Shown: in pieces, positions 10,742 to 21,440 of the stretch | Numbering within the stretch: position 1 is the stretch's first letter | Layout of the letters: every line of letters starts with the position of its first letter | NCBI GenBank assembly: GCA_947095585.1 | Contig: OX352761.1 | Location: forward strand, 25,139,777-25,203,776 | Reading direction: 5' to 3' | DNA length: 64,000 nucleotides | DNA from: Nephrocerus scutellatus | Taxonomy: Eukaryota > Arthropoda > Insecta > Diptera > Pipunculidae | Notes under the pieces: model-generated | The model's database searches: none | What the model saw: the letters and a program-made list of their open reading frames with translations, nothing else | What the model was told of the DNA's origin: nothing | Program-made: the position numbers and the translations under genes

Positions 10742-12050
10742 CTTTCTTCTTTTTTTATGTCCTATATCCCCTTGTGGTACGCCTACGCGCCATCGCTTGC
10801 GGTTTCTGGCAATGAACTTCATCTCTCTCAACTCTTCTCCAACTGCCGTGACTCCTACTCAACAGTTCTGTGCCATGTATTTCTCGGTCGACCCGTTTTT
10901 TTACCATCCTGAGATAACGGATTCCATTGCATTGCGTAGTTTGCTATGGAACTGTCGTCTTTTCGGAGTGTATGACCAATCAACTGCCACTTCCATCGAT
11001 GGATAGTGGTGCCTATTGGTTCCTGACCCGTTCTCTGGTAAAGATGTATGTTAGGGATACGGTTAGGCCAGAAAACCCTGAAGTTGTTCCGTAGGCACCT
11101 ATTTCCGAACGTTTTCAATCTTTTTGTGATAGTCGCGGTCACCTTCCAAGTGCTGCACCCATACAACAGCACAGATTCAACATTTGAATGGAATAATCGT
11201 AGCTTGGTGTTAAAGCTGATCGCATTGCTTCGCCATATCATGGACATCATTCCAAACACCGATTCGGTTAACAATGTCCTATTCGGTTCCACCTTCGGTC
11301 GAGACAATACTCCTAAAATATTGAAAACTCTCTACTCTCTCTACCGGCTATCCACCAATGTTAAATTGAGTTACTGAGTGTCGAAGTTGATAATTTTGAG
11401 TTTGGCAAACCCACAATATTTGCCTCCCTTTCCACATTTGCTGTTATTTGGTGCAGCTCCTTAATTCTGTGTGAGAGTAAACAAACGTCTTCAGCGTAGT
11501 CCACATGTTTGAGTTGACATGTAAGAGTGCAACGAATTCCTCCGTTTCCAGTAGATAAAGCTGCGCGAAGCACATCCCTTACACAAACAAAAAGAGAATC
11601 GGCGATAGAATAGAACCTTTTGGTACCCCACTTAGAATCTCGAATTCCTCTGACACCCTTCCCCTTAAAATTGATCTGCAGGGTGGGTCGATGTGGTCTA
11701 CACAGGAGGATCCAGTGCGGAAACCTCCTTGTTCGGCATCGAGTGTATCTTCCAGATCCTCGCTGCTCTTGGGGTATCTACAGTACGAGCTTTAAGTAGC
11801 TTACGCTAATCAATCCGCCTACAGGTATCTTAGGTAACCCACGTGCTGTGCCTTGCCTGGCTTCTGCCAACAATACTTTTCGCTCCAGATGTGGAAACAT
11901 TTTTTACAACCTTCCAATGTTCTTGGATGGTTGTCGACAGTGAGCTGCTGATTGCTTCCACTCCTTGCGATAAATGATCCCTTAATTGTTGGCGTACTGA
12001 GGTGATCTTTAGGCGATCGATGTTATACCTAGGCATTCAGATGGTATTGT
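10742..12050 (-). mobile_element. Family C non-LTR retrotransposon, internally deleted
   Basis: The minus strand carries, in order from 12050 downward: the endonuclease-RT linker (11830-12036, ending SQARHSTWV), a truncated RT start (about 11690-11790, LEDTLDAEQ(A/G)GFRTGS), the catalytic region (11361-11573) and the C-terminal domain (10855-11307). The copy at 56120-58340 has an additional ~600 bp between STWLTEDTW and LEDTLDAEQAGFR that is missing here, so the two parts were joined near 11790 by deletion. The 3' end (low coordinate) lies in a run of T-rich sequence ahead of TATGTCCTATATCC, shared with the other copy. Confidence 0.8.
10800..11573 (-). pseudogene. Reverse transcriptase C-terminal half, family C
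   Basis: Frame 11361-11573 includes LKHVDYAEDVCLLSHRI, the RT motif C with YADD changed to YAED (catalytic second Asp lost). Frame 10855-11307 (150 codons) holds LLYGCSTWKVT, RCLRNNFRVFWP, the RWKWQLIGHTLRK box and WNPLSQDGKKTGRPRNTW, a C-terminal signature shared by many RTE/CR1-like ORF2 proteins. Frame breaks separate them near 11310-11360. The altered catalytic motif and the broken frames make this copy inactive. Confidence 0.8.
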
Positions 12051-12059
12051 TTGTTTAAT

Positions 12060-13040
12060 AGAACTCGATTAATAATAGATAGTTAATCGAAAATGTATAA
12101 TAGCAGAAAATATCACAGGGAGTAATAAGGGGGAATTAATTTGCCATCCTAGAATTGATTTGGGGGCGAGCGATTCAAACAATGAAGCGTCACCAATTGC
12201 CATTGATATTGGTTTTTGCAATGACTATTAACAAGAATCAAGGCCAGTCTTCTGATCATGTCGGTGTTAATATTTTTTAACCAGTTTACGTCCATGGACA
12301 GTTATATGTCGCTTTAACTCTAGAAAGATATCATAAAAACTTCAAAGTCTTAATTAAAAATAAAGATTGTGAAAGAGATTTACATTAGAACTCGAGTATG
12401 TTTACAAAAAAAACAGTGTAATTAAAGATATCCTGAACTAAATATATAAATATCCAAAATTACAAACATCAATGTCGATATAGTATATTACATAACGAGC
12501 AAGGAAAGTGGAGTTTATCGTGCGAGGTCGAACGAGGCGGTAGCCGAGTTCGGCAATCTAACGAGCACGATGATCACTTTTCTGCAAGTCATGTACGCTA
12601 TTTTTCACGCGTCCAAACCGGTTTTTTTGCTAAATCGAGAGAGAAGCAGAAATCACAAACGACAAACAAAAGAGAATTCTTGCTCATGCGCAATGTGTTC
12701 GCTGTGATTGTAGTAAATAACAAAAGACGTTTATATCATAACATAACTAGTGTTGTTATGGGCTACTTTCGAGGCTAGTTTATAGCGTACGAAACAGTCA
12801 CTTTCGTCTATGGGCGTGTGAAAAAGTATTAATTTGCGTCTGCTATAGCTAACAAGACAATTAAGATGCAGATGCAGCAAAAAGAATGCAGCAATATTTT
12901 TCTATCAGGAAAATTCTGCAAGTAAACTTTTCCAAATAGACTGTCAAGTGTAAATCAATTTGATCGCAGCCATTACCGAAAAAAAGAAAAACAAACACCG
13001 TAAACTATAGATATTTTCACCTCGAAGATGTATAAATAGG
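12060..13040. other. No recognisable gene; compound hairpin at 12505-12580
   Basis: No coding signal. A two-part inverted repeat can fold: AAAGTG (12505-12510) with CACTTT (12575-12580), and ATCGTGC (12517-12523) with GCACGAT (12565-12571), with an inner hairpin GCCGA-GT-TCGGC (12543-12554). The rest is AT-rich. The hairpin is not within any transposon boundary I can define. Confidence 0.5.
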
Positions 13041-13756
13041 ATCATCATCATCATCATATTTGGCTCTACAACCGGGGTCCGGTCTTGGCCTCCCGCAAAA
13101 GTCTCTCCACCGGTCCCGATTTTGAGCCGATGTCATCCAGTTTTGCATCCCTAAACTCTGGGCGTCCTGGTCTACGCCCCCCAGAGCCAACCGAGCTTAA
13201 ATCTCTTTACGATGTCGACATCGCGGTAACTCTCGTAGACCTCATCATTATAAAGTCTCCGAAATTGTCCTTTCTCACGTACGGGGCCAACAATTCTCCG
13301 TAAGACTTTTCTCTCGAACGCGGCTAAGAGGTCAGAATGCTTTTTGCTAAGGACCCAAGTCTCGGATCCATATGTAAGTACTGGTATGACCATTGTCTTA
13401 TATATCAGCAGCTTGGATGTTATGGTTAAGTTCCTGGATTTAAAGAGTCTTGACAGGCTATAGTAGGCTTTGTTGGCTTTAAGCAACCTTGCGCGTATTT
13501 CTGGTTCCATGTTGTTATCGTCTGCTACAGTTGACCCGAGTAAGTTAAAGGATTGCACTACTTCAATTTCGTGCTCAACTGTTTAAATAGCAGGACCAAT
13601 GATGGACCTTCTACTCGCAGACGTGGCCACCATGTGCATTGTTTTGCTCTCATTTATGTTCATTTTGACTTCGTGCCGCCTGCTCGATCTGGATGAAAGC
13701 TTCCTGTTCAGCGCTTGGGTTTCTAAAAGCGTCTGCGTAAGCCAGTATCTATTAGA
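13041..13756 (-). mobile_element. Family A retrotransposon, 3' part, minus strand
   Basis: Starts at its 3' terminus in an ATC repeat (13041-13056, complement of the ATG tail) and the GGCTCTACAACCGG sequence common to this family. Minus-strand frames 13172-13558 (RARLLKANKAYYSL, LTYGSETWVLSKK, LRRIVGPV) and 13583-13700 (NESKTMHMVATSASRR) match the RT thumb and C-terminus of the copy at 2185-3442. The motif C region is damaged: LAYADDID is replaced near 13735 by TQTLLETQA, with the Asp pair gone. At 13757 it stops abruptly at family B sequence. Confidence 0.85.
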
Positions 13757-15208
13757 GTAGACCCCAGCAAAATACGTGGGCTGAGATTGAATTTTTTCGC
13801 TGATTACGCCCATATTAATGCCCACAATCCAGAAATGCTGGCACTGAGTGAAACTCAGGTATTTGATAATTTCGATACCTCGGATGCCTGGGTATATCCT
13901 GGTGCCATTATTTTTCCATTTCATTCACAATTGCTTTTAATATGAGCGAGTTTGATGCACTGTCTGATTCAGTTTTAAGAACTGTCACAAAATACGAGTA
14001 TCGTAAAACTGAGATCGGTATTGCGGGTGATTTTAAAGTACACAATTCTGGATGGACTCGCCAATCTGGCCAGACAACACCCCCGAAAGAGGGTGTGTTG
14101 AGATTTCGGAAACACCCTTGACTTGTTCTTACCTATCCATATTATGAATACTCCGACAATGTGTTATCGCCTCTAGGCTCGTCAGACCATTGTGTTGTAT
14201 CAGCTAATTTCTCGTTAATAAACCACGTAGTTAGAGAAAAAACTCCCAAAAAAACAGTAAGGCAATACGAGAAAGCCAATTATGACGGCTTGAACAACTT
14301 CATTGGGAGTATAAAGTGGTCGCAGTGAATGCCACCGCTGATGTAATCACAAACATCATCCTTATTGCTATGAGAGACTTTATCCCTTCCAGGAATAAGT
14401 CTGTTAAACCAAAGGAAGATAGATGGTAAGACTAGAGCTGTAAAGGGGCTTCTAGGATAAGAGAGTTAGGCTTTCGGTTTTACAAAGTTTTACAAAAGAG
14501 ATGCTTGCAATGCCCATCCTCGGCGAGTCAAATTCGCCTACGACAAAAAATTGGGGCAAAAAATTCTACAATGTCCCACAGGTAGTAATAGTTGTTGGTC
14601 ATTCATCAAAATAAACCAAAATACGTTGTCGATTCCAACGCTCATTCATAATGACATTCCAGTTGTCAGCTCTATAGACAAGGCCAATCTGTTTGCTGAG
14701 CTCCATACTTCCAGATTGTGCATTGCCTCATTGCCTGTACCACAGAGTATTGAACACTCTATGGGACAGATATTCATTCATACTCATGCAAGTGCTAGAG
14801 TTTTTAATGATCTCAACACTCACAAATCCACTGGGCCATATGCTATTTCCCCATTAGTTCTGAAAAGGTGTTCTCCTAAACAGGCATTACATTGCGTAAG
14901 CTTTTCCATCTGTCCTATTCTTCTGGACTCTTCCCGAGAAGTTGGAAAAAAGCCATTGTCCAACCCATACCCAAAAAAGGCTAGCCGTCGCGTCTCCTTC
15001 TTCGTACCGACCCATATCACTTACATCCATTCTTTCCAAGGTAATGGAAACGCTGATCAATTTTCATCTCAAGAAATATCTTGAAACCAACGAAATCCTT
15101 AGTGACCGGCAGAATGGATTTCGTGGGCAACGTTCTACTGGTGATTTGATGGTATATCTCACCGAACAGTGGAACTGGTTTGGAGGAAGGAAAGCTGTTG
15201 CACTCGAT

Positions 15209-15240
<32 letters not shown>

Positions 15241-15632
15241 AGCTCTTTTTTCCAAAATGCGTTCTTATGGTGTCGACGAAAGACTGCTTCATTAGATTTG
15301 AAGCTATCTTCTGGACCGCTCAATTCAAGTTGTATTGGACGACTTCAAGTCTAAAATACATCAGATACATTTAATTATTGATCTCTTGTCCATTACTTCT
15401 AATCCAATTCACTCTTTCGCTGTTGCCAGCACTCACTGCTTTGACGAACGTCCATCCACTTTTCTTGTGGAACTCAATCAACTACGTATGTTAAGCACTT
15501 AAATTCTGACCTGGACAATATAATAAAATTGGGAGAAAACAATCGAGTAGAATTTAACGCTTCCAAAACCCAATGCTGTCTCCTGTCATCCAAGCGATTC
15601 TTAAACCAAATGCCCTTACCCATGAATGGCTC
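13757..15632 (+). mobile_element. Family B (CR1-like) retrotransposon lying between family A pieces
   Basis: Begins within the endonuclease domain (HADYAHINAHNPEMLALSETQ, plus strand; compare LADHKPAILALIETQ at 38195-38240) and ends just after the RT core at about 15632, where minus-strand family A sequence starts. Both ends therefore abut minus-strand family A. The two family A flanks are not contiguous with each other (more than 1 kb of family A is missing between them), so either the insertion was accompanied by a deletion or two independent A copies flank it. No poly(A) or repeat tail is seen at 15632. Confidence 0.75.
13780..15600 (+). pseudogene. Endonuclease-reverse transcriptase ORF2, family B, broken
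   Basis: Endonuclease remnants: ALSETQ (about 13830), SEFDALSDSV and IGIAGDFKVHNS (13945-14045, consensus GDFN) and the SSDHCVVSANF box (about 14176-14210, catalytic SDH). RT: frame 14551-15084 carries FNDLNTHKSTGPYAISPL, frame 14942-15295 carries SYRPISLTSILSKVMETL, NGFRGQRSTGDL and ALDISKAFDRVWH, i.e. RT blocks 1-3. Motif B (GVPQGS) and the catalytic ADD are lost downstream; instead the sequence jumps near 15370 to NPIHSFAV and then to the thumb region (RVEFNASKTQCCLLS, 15530-15590). Frameshifts occur near 14470, 15000 and 15300. Not functional. Confidence 0.8.
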
Positions 15633-16945
15633 CCAGAATGATTTTTACATTATACTGAGGGCAGGCATGAAGTTCACGTTCGACAGATTCAAAGAATTTT
15701 TCTTTTTGATAATTTGAGGAATCCTCGGTAGGCGCGTGAACGTTCATGAGGTTTATGTTTTTAAATCTGCCCCACACGCGAAGTGTGCATAGCCGTTCAA
15801 TTATTGCTTTAAAGCCAATAACGGCGGGTTTCATTCTTTTCCTGACTAGAAACCCCTACCCGAACACATGATGTCTTGCATGACAGCTGTAATATATATC
15901 ATATTCTGATGTCCCCGTCCACCTTACCCGTGGGGGTCAATCTGCAACATAAAATCTTATCTGGTATGTTGCAGGACTTTACCACGGAATATTAACAAAG
16001 GGTCGTCGGTACTTAGAGTATACTCAGGATGGGTAATGTCTTAGTACTTGCGATCCGAAGTGGAGCACTGGTACTTAGAATCTCTTTATGAGCAAGTCTT
16101 CGTATTTAGTGGTTCATTTCATACAACACACAGGTCTGTGATAGGGGCAGACAGTAATCTTAGATTCCAAAGGCCTAGGACTTGGGGAAATCCTAGTGGC
16201 AAATGATGGGGTTCGCGGTTCCGGACGAATGTGCTGCCAGGGTCTGCTTTTGCAATCGCTCAGGCACTCATTCTGAAAGAGCTGAGTCCCTTGATGCCTG
16301 ACCTCACCAAGGTTGCGTTTGGTACCGCGGGAATTGACCGTGCTCACAGACAACAAGGCCGGCCGTAAGGCTCGACCAGTCTGAGGACAATTGTGGTTGA
16401 GGACCCAGCTCGTTCTGGGGATGCAACGCGGGGGCTTAAGATATGTCCTGCTCTAACCATTGAGTTAATACTGGCACATCAGTCTATGATGGACGTTGAT
16501 TGTCGTATAACTAATCCAAGTCCGAAGAGGACCGTGGGGTAAACCATTCTATGGAGGTATCCACGTTAATCAATGACATATTTCTTGTCCCCGTCCAACG
16601 CATCTCCTGGAGCTGCTGGGCAGCTCGAGCTCTATACATTGAGCGTACTTTCCATGAGAAAATTCTTAAATCGTTTAGCAGTTTTCGTTGCCGTGGTCGT
16701 CGTCGTTCATCAGTGTATCCGAGGTTGATTTTAAGTTCCGTAATTAATTTTTTTTTATGACCGAGGTTATTGGCCTCGTACCAACCTTTCTTTGAAGGGA
16801 CTAGCCCGATCATTTAGCTTTTCCTGTATTGAAAGAAAATTAGTCAAACTTTATCGCACTTCCACCGGTGAGAGATAGTTACGGCCTCTTGCAGTTCTGA
16901 TGTATTTTGTGGTATTCCCCCTATTCTGCTGATGGCTGACCGCCG
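15632..16945 (-). mobile_element. Family A retrotransposon, 5' part with embedded insert, minus strand
   Basis: Read from 16945 downward: the family A 5' terminus (CGGTCAGCCATCAG, shared with 32420 and 49209), the leader with TCAGTGTATCC and CGTAAT blocks, then the endonuclease start GAGATGCG(T)TGGACGGGGACA (near 16590). After a 650-bp insert, the endonuclease resumes at 15930 (CAGCTGTCATGCAAGAC) and continues through VIGFKAI, VHAPTEDS and KIILG (15616-15834 frame). It stops at 15632 where family B begins. Endonuclease function is lost through the insert and truncation. Confidence 0.8.
15938..16587. repeat. 650-bp insert within family A, flanked by 12-bp repeat
   Basis: The dodecamer TGTCCCCGTCCA occurs at both edges (about 15927-15938 and 16587-16598), and is single-copy family A sequence (GTGGACGGGGA) in copies lacking the insert, such as 32822-32840. 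That is the pattern of a target-site duplication. Part of the same insert (GAGCATACTCTAAGTACC ... GGTAAAG ... CCACGGG) is also found inside the family A derivative at 17550-17645, so it spread with family A. A minus-strand frame (16114-16356, 80 codons) has no recognised motif. Source element unknown. Confidence 0.6.
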
Positions 16946-17296
16946 TATAAATAAGATAGCAAAATATTTTTTTAGGCAAGAAATCCTTAAAAAGAGACGA
17001 GAAGAGAATAAAATGTGGGCAGACTCCTGCCTTAGGAAGACGGTATATTATTAACGCTCGGCAGTAATCATTTCTATAAGCTGCTGATACTAGCACACAG
17101 ACCCAGTCAAGCTTGGTTAATCAACAGAAAGAAAATTCAGAGTAAGGCAAGGAACAACCTGGAACAAGGCGATGAGTCACACGGTCAAAATGTAACGCAT
17201 ACTTAGGAATCAGTTAAACCCCTTGATATAATCAAGGTAACGAAAGCGTGATTTAGAGTCCTCTTTGATAGATTTTATGAAAGCTAACTATCTAGT

Positions 17297-17870
17297 AACT
17301 ATCTCTGACTGGTAAAAGTGCGAGCAAAGCTCCAGGTGGTGGCAACCGGTAATTTCCTCCAACAAAGGAAAAGCTGAATGATCGGGCTAGTCCATTCAAA
17401 GTAAGATTGTCGCGAGGCCAATAACCTCGTAACTTTATTACAGAACCCCAAATCAACCTCGGATACACTGATGAACGATGACAACCACGGCAACGAAAGA
17501 ATTTTCTCATGGAAGGTACGCTCACTGCACAGCAGCCTATCCTTGAGCATACTCTAAGTACCCCCGGCCCTTTTTCTATCTTCCGCGGTAAAGCCCCGCA
17601 CCATATCCATATAAAGGGTAAGATGCAGTTGGTCGCCGCCACGGGGAGGGGTTTCTAGTCAACAAACGAATGAAACACACCGTTATCGGCTTTAAAGCAA
17701 TAAATGAACGGCTATGCACCCTTCGCGTGCACGACAGCGAGGCCGGCCAAGACTACGCAGGAAGAATGGTGTAGACAAGGACGCCCAGAGCTTAGGGATG
17801 CAAAACTGATATCTTCCAGGCTTAAAATCCGGACCGGACCCCGGTTGTAGAACCAAATTTGATGATGATG
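17297..17870 (+). mobile_element. Miniature family A derivative (5' leader joined to 3' tail)
   Basis: About 570 bp made of four family A pieces in correct order: 5' leader (17297-17545), the tail of the 650-bp insert (17550-17645), a small piece of endonuclease (17650-17735: GGTTTCTAGTCAACAAACGA to CTTCGCGTGC) and the 3' terminus (17736-17870: GCGAGGCCGGCCAAG ... CCCCGGTTGTAG ... ATGATG). All RT sequence is gone. It keeps both ends that the family machinery would need, so it resembles a non-autonomous, SINE-sized derivative; it could also simply be a deleted full-length copy. Confidence 0.8.
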
Positions 17871-18965
17871 TTATATCAATTCCAAGATGTACGTCTAAAA
17901 TCGCAGACTCAGGACCAATATCGAACGTTCATTTGCACGTGCAGGCGTTTCCGTCGAGGACGTTTGAATGATGTTGTGAGGCATCTATGGTACTTTAAGC
18001 CAAAATAAAAGCTGACATTTTTGTTGATACCTTCAATACAAACTATTATCTATTTAATAAACACTTCGGTGCGCTACTAATGAAAACCCCATTATAAAAC
18101 TAGGTAGCATGACTAGCTATCAGCTAAATATACTTTAGCTCTTGATTGTTATTGAATTTATAGTATGTCTAACTTAAAAAATCACCCTGTTTATGCATGT
18201 ATTGAGAAGGATGCATCCGTATCCTGTGTCAACACTGATGGTTATAATCAACCGAACACGTAGTCTCTCAGTTTTACTTTTCCATCGAGTGTAATTGCAT
18301 AGGAGGATAGACATTCCTGAGACCATGGCTCCGAGTCCTTAAGTAAGACGTGCACGCACGTACCTAACAAGATCCTCTTTCACACTTTCAGCAGAGCGAA
18401 CGGATGTGCACAAATGTACAATAGTTCTCTTGTTCTTTCTGGAGGAGGCGGTGGGGAGTTACGGAAAGCCATGAACGACCGCAATGTGCTGGGGCTTCTC
18501 AGCAATATTTGATTAATATGTTTGTCATACCAGAGACTCTCGGATATGTGTGCTATGCACACAAAATACACAACACTCACCACAAATACATTGTTTATTT
18601 AAATACCTACAACAACAATGGAAATTTATTTATTGTTGCTAAATTCAAGAAAATGTATTATTACGCGTCTTCAGCTTCAGATTCGTTGTGCATTGCAGAT
18701 GGTAGGCAGTCTTAGGAATGATAATATCTACAATCTCAGACAAGCCTCTCTCTCTCTGCAACTCAAACAAACGTAACAAATGTGGTCAGTGCAAATTATT
18801 TAAATTGTAGGCATAGTTTCGTTTGGCATACAGCATTATATGAATTGGAATTTGCTTTGGAATGAGCAAAAAGCAGTGCCCTGAGGAGACCGCTAGGAGC
18901 ACACCAAGTAACAAGAGTCTAACGTCAACAGGAAAATGGTCTTGTTAATAGGATATTAGAGCAAC
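17871..18965. other. No recognisable gene
   Basis: AT-rich, with frames 18380-18583 (minus) and 18509-18715 (plus) overlapping antisense and showing no motif. A short TCTC run lies near 18748-18760. I see no transposon ends. Confidence 0.5.
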
Positions 18966-19027
18966 AAAATTTTGCATCCCGAATTAACTGACACGACTAT
19001 GTTGGTTGACCGTAAACAATGCAAAGA
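18966..19027 (+). mobile_element. Short family A RT fragment
   Basis: GCATCCCGAATTAACTGACA followed by CGACTATGT(T/A)GGTTGACC and then AGATATCCGGA matches the block at 2443-2516 of the best RT copy (GIPNKLTRLCRLT ... QISG), with an internal gap. Too short for any function; it marks an otherwise lost insertion. Confidence 0.7.
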
Positions 19028-19059
19028 TATCCGGACCACAAATTCACAATCAATCCTAA

Positions 19060-19410
19060 TTCGACGAATGCTTTCTTAGACCTGAATTCGATGTTCGACT
19101 TCTAGCTAAGCTTTCTATCCAGAATGACAACGAGATATTAGGCGTGTTAGCTTTTGTCCATTGAGTTTGGGAATTACAAAATTTTGTGTCTTGGATTTAG
19201 TGGTGTATAGTACTATTTCAGTATTCTTTGAGTTGACTCCTAGGACACAACTTGTTGCCCAAGAGCCGTTTTTACCAACGGCCCTTTCCATTATTCCTGA
19301 TATAAGAGTCATTACGTCATCTGCCATATGCTACCACAACAATGGCGAAATAACTTCTCCTTGGTGTCTCTACCTTCGTCGACTAATGAGGTAATGCTGC
19401 GGCTGCCTAG
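19060..19410 (-). mobile_element. Family D-like RT fragment, minus strand
   Basis: The minus strand reads ...VAY(frame slip)ADDVMTLISG, then IMERAVGKNGSWATSC, LGVNSKNTEIVLYTTK and PKLNGQKLT. This order (YADD, then GLGVNPSKTELVLFT and PTLNG) is the RT catalytic and thumb region of the RNase H-bearing elements such as the copy at 42760-44513. An extra G in the YADD codons (near 19327) breaks the frame. Only this part of the element is recognisable. Confidence 0.75.
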
Positions 19411-19623
19411 ATAAGTATTTAAGGTTAGTTTATTTAAGGAAGGTCCCGTCGTGGCAAAAAATACTCTCCACCAGTTTTGATTTCAAGCTGATGTCATCTG
19501 CAATCAAAAATGGAGATGACCTTTGTAATAGGAACTTATTCACATCTGACTGTTTGAGAGCTTGCTGAATACAAAGATTGGTAATCGACGTATTCGACGT
19601 CGATGAATGTGGCTAACGTTTAC

Positions 19624-20925
19624 TTTTTAAATTCTCCGTCGGTCGGTCGTCGTGGAATCTTGCGATCAATTTTTAACCCACTTCCCAAGGTCCGATTTTG
19701 TTGAAATTTTGCACACATACGTATTTCCGGAGACAACACATTCTATTAGGGTAAGGGGGCTCCCATACAAATATTTTACAAAATTTTACTCGATTTTTTT
19801 CAAATTTTATACACATGTGTATCTCTGATAGACAACAATTTTTGTAAAAATTTTGGAGACCCCGGGCCCCGGGTTCGTGGGACCCCATACAATTTTTTTA
19901 AAAAAATAACCCGAATTTCTTCATATTTTATATACGCATGTATCTTCGATAGACAACACTTTTTGTAAAAATTTGGAGACCCCGGGCCCCGGGTTCGTGG
20001 GACCCCCTACAATTTTTTTAAAAAAATAACCCGAATTTCTTCATATTTTATATACGCATGTATCTTCGATAGACAACACTTTTTGTAAAAATTTGGAGAC
20101 CCCGGGCCCCGGGTTCGTGGGGCCCCATACAATTTTTTTAAAAAAATTAACCCGATTTTCTTCAAATTTTATATACGCATGTATCTCCGATGAAAAACAC
20201 TTTTTGTAAAATTTTTGGAGACCCCGGGCCAATTTTTTAAAAAAAAATAACCCGAATTTCTTCATATTTTATATACGCATGTATCTTCGATAGACAACAC
20301 TTTTTGTAAAAATTTGGAGACCCCGGGCCCCGGGTTCGTTGGGCCCCATAAAATTTTTTTAAAAAAATTAACCCGATTTTCTTCAAATTTTATATACGCA
20401 TGTATCTCCGATGAAAAACACTTTTTGTAAAATTTTTGGAGACCCCGGGCCCCAGGGTCATTGGGCCCCAAATATTTTAAAAAAAAATTAACCCGATTTT
20501 TAAATTTTATTACGTGTGTATCTCCGATGGACAACACTTTTTGCAAAAATGTTGATGCCCGGGGTCTTGGGCCCTATAAAAATTTTTCAAAAAAATTAAC
20601 CCGATTTTCTTCAAATTTTATACACCTCTGTATCTCCGATGGACAAAATTTTTTGTAAAGTTTTCGGAGTGAACTGAGGCCCAAGGGGTGCTCATATAAA
20701 TTTTTTAAAAATTAGCTCGATTTTCTTCAAATTTTTCACAAATGTGTATCACTGATGGACATAACTTTTTGTAAATTTGTTGGAGTGATAGGGCCATGAG
20801 ACCCGTGTGGTGTCCATGTAAATTTTTTAAAAATTTGACATTCCGGATTTGATTTTCTTCAAATTTTAACACATAGGTACCCATCTCCTATTAGAGAATT
20901 TACATGAAAAATTTTATGGGTTGTT
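19624..20925. repeat. Interspersed repeat made of ~120-bp tandem units, copy 1
   Basis: After a leader (CGTCGGTCGGTCGTC..., TTTTTAACCCACTTCCCAAGG) come about ten units, each with a GC block (GACCCCGGGCCCCGGG), an AT inverted run (TTTTTTTAAAAAAAT) and a block TATATACGCATGTATCT(T/C)CGAT. Adjacent units repeat at 120-121 bp (for example 19940, 20060, 20181). Units diverge toward both ends, and one has lost about 20 bp near 20232. The trailer TTAGAGAATTTACATGAAAA ends it. The copy at 35600-36830 has the same leader and trailer, so the whole block moves or duplicates as a unit. Confidence 0.85.
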
Positions 20926-21440
20926 TTTTATAGTTAATCTAGGATTAATCATACGCATTCTCTCATGGAGTACACTTTATGTGAATCTGCCTTCACGATT
21001 GCATATTAAGATTTCGATAATTATCTATTGTCGAATTCTTGTCTGATACGGTATTCTAGATTACGTTCCAGTGCTTCCATCAAGAATGAAGATAGACTTA
21101 TAGGCCGGAAATGCTTTGCAGATTCGCGACTTATTCTTCTTGCGCGCACTTTGCATCTTAAAATCATCAAGCCAAAAAGTCGCCAAATCTATTGACTACT
21201 GTGCCATAATGGACACAGGATGGGTTATTATTCACTTCACATTAAGAAGCAAGGTTAAAGTCGGGCATAACTACGTATCATCTTTGCCATTTCCTATAGT
21301 TTGCAAATAGTTTTCACTGTACTGCAGAGTCTCTTTATAATCAACATCAAAATCTTAATTCATTACCTGCAGGCCAGCAGACGAATTCTGGCACATAATC
21401 AGTAAAATGCTGATGCTATTTTTTTATAGACAAACCCTAG
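20926..21440. other. No recognisable gene
   Basis: About 500 bp between the 120-bp-unit repeat and the family E element. One 64-codon frame (21116-21310) shows no motif. Nothing else is supported. Confidence 0.45.

Noticed and set aside
16114..16356. 80-codon frame in the 650-bp insert, thought to be rRNA-related because of its higher GC
   Set aside because: I could not match it to any rRNA segment; no motif in the peptide.
20041..20546. Repeated 40-residue peptide frames as a candidate repeat protein
   Set aside because: Both strands show such frames; they follow from a 120-bp unit divisible by three, with no start context or domain.
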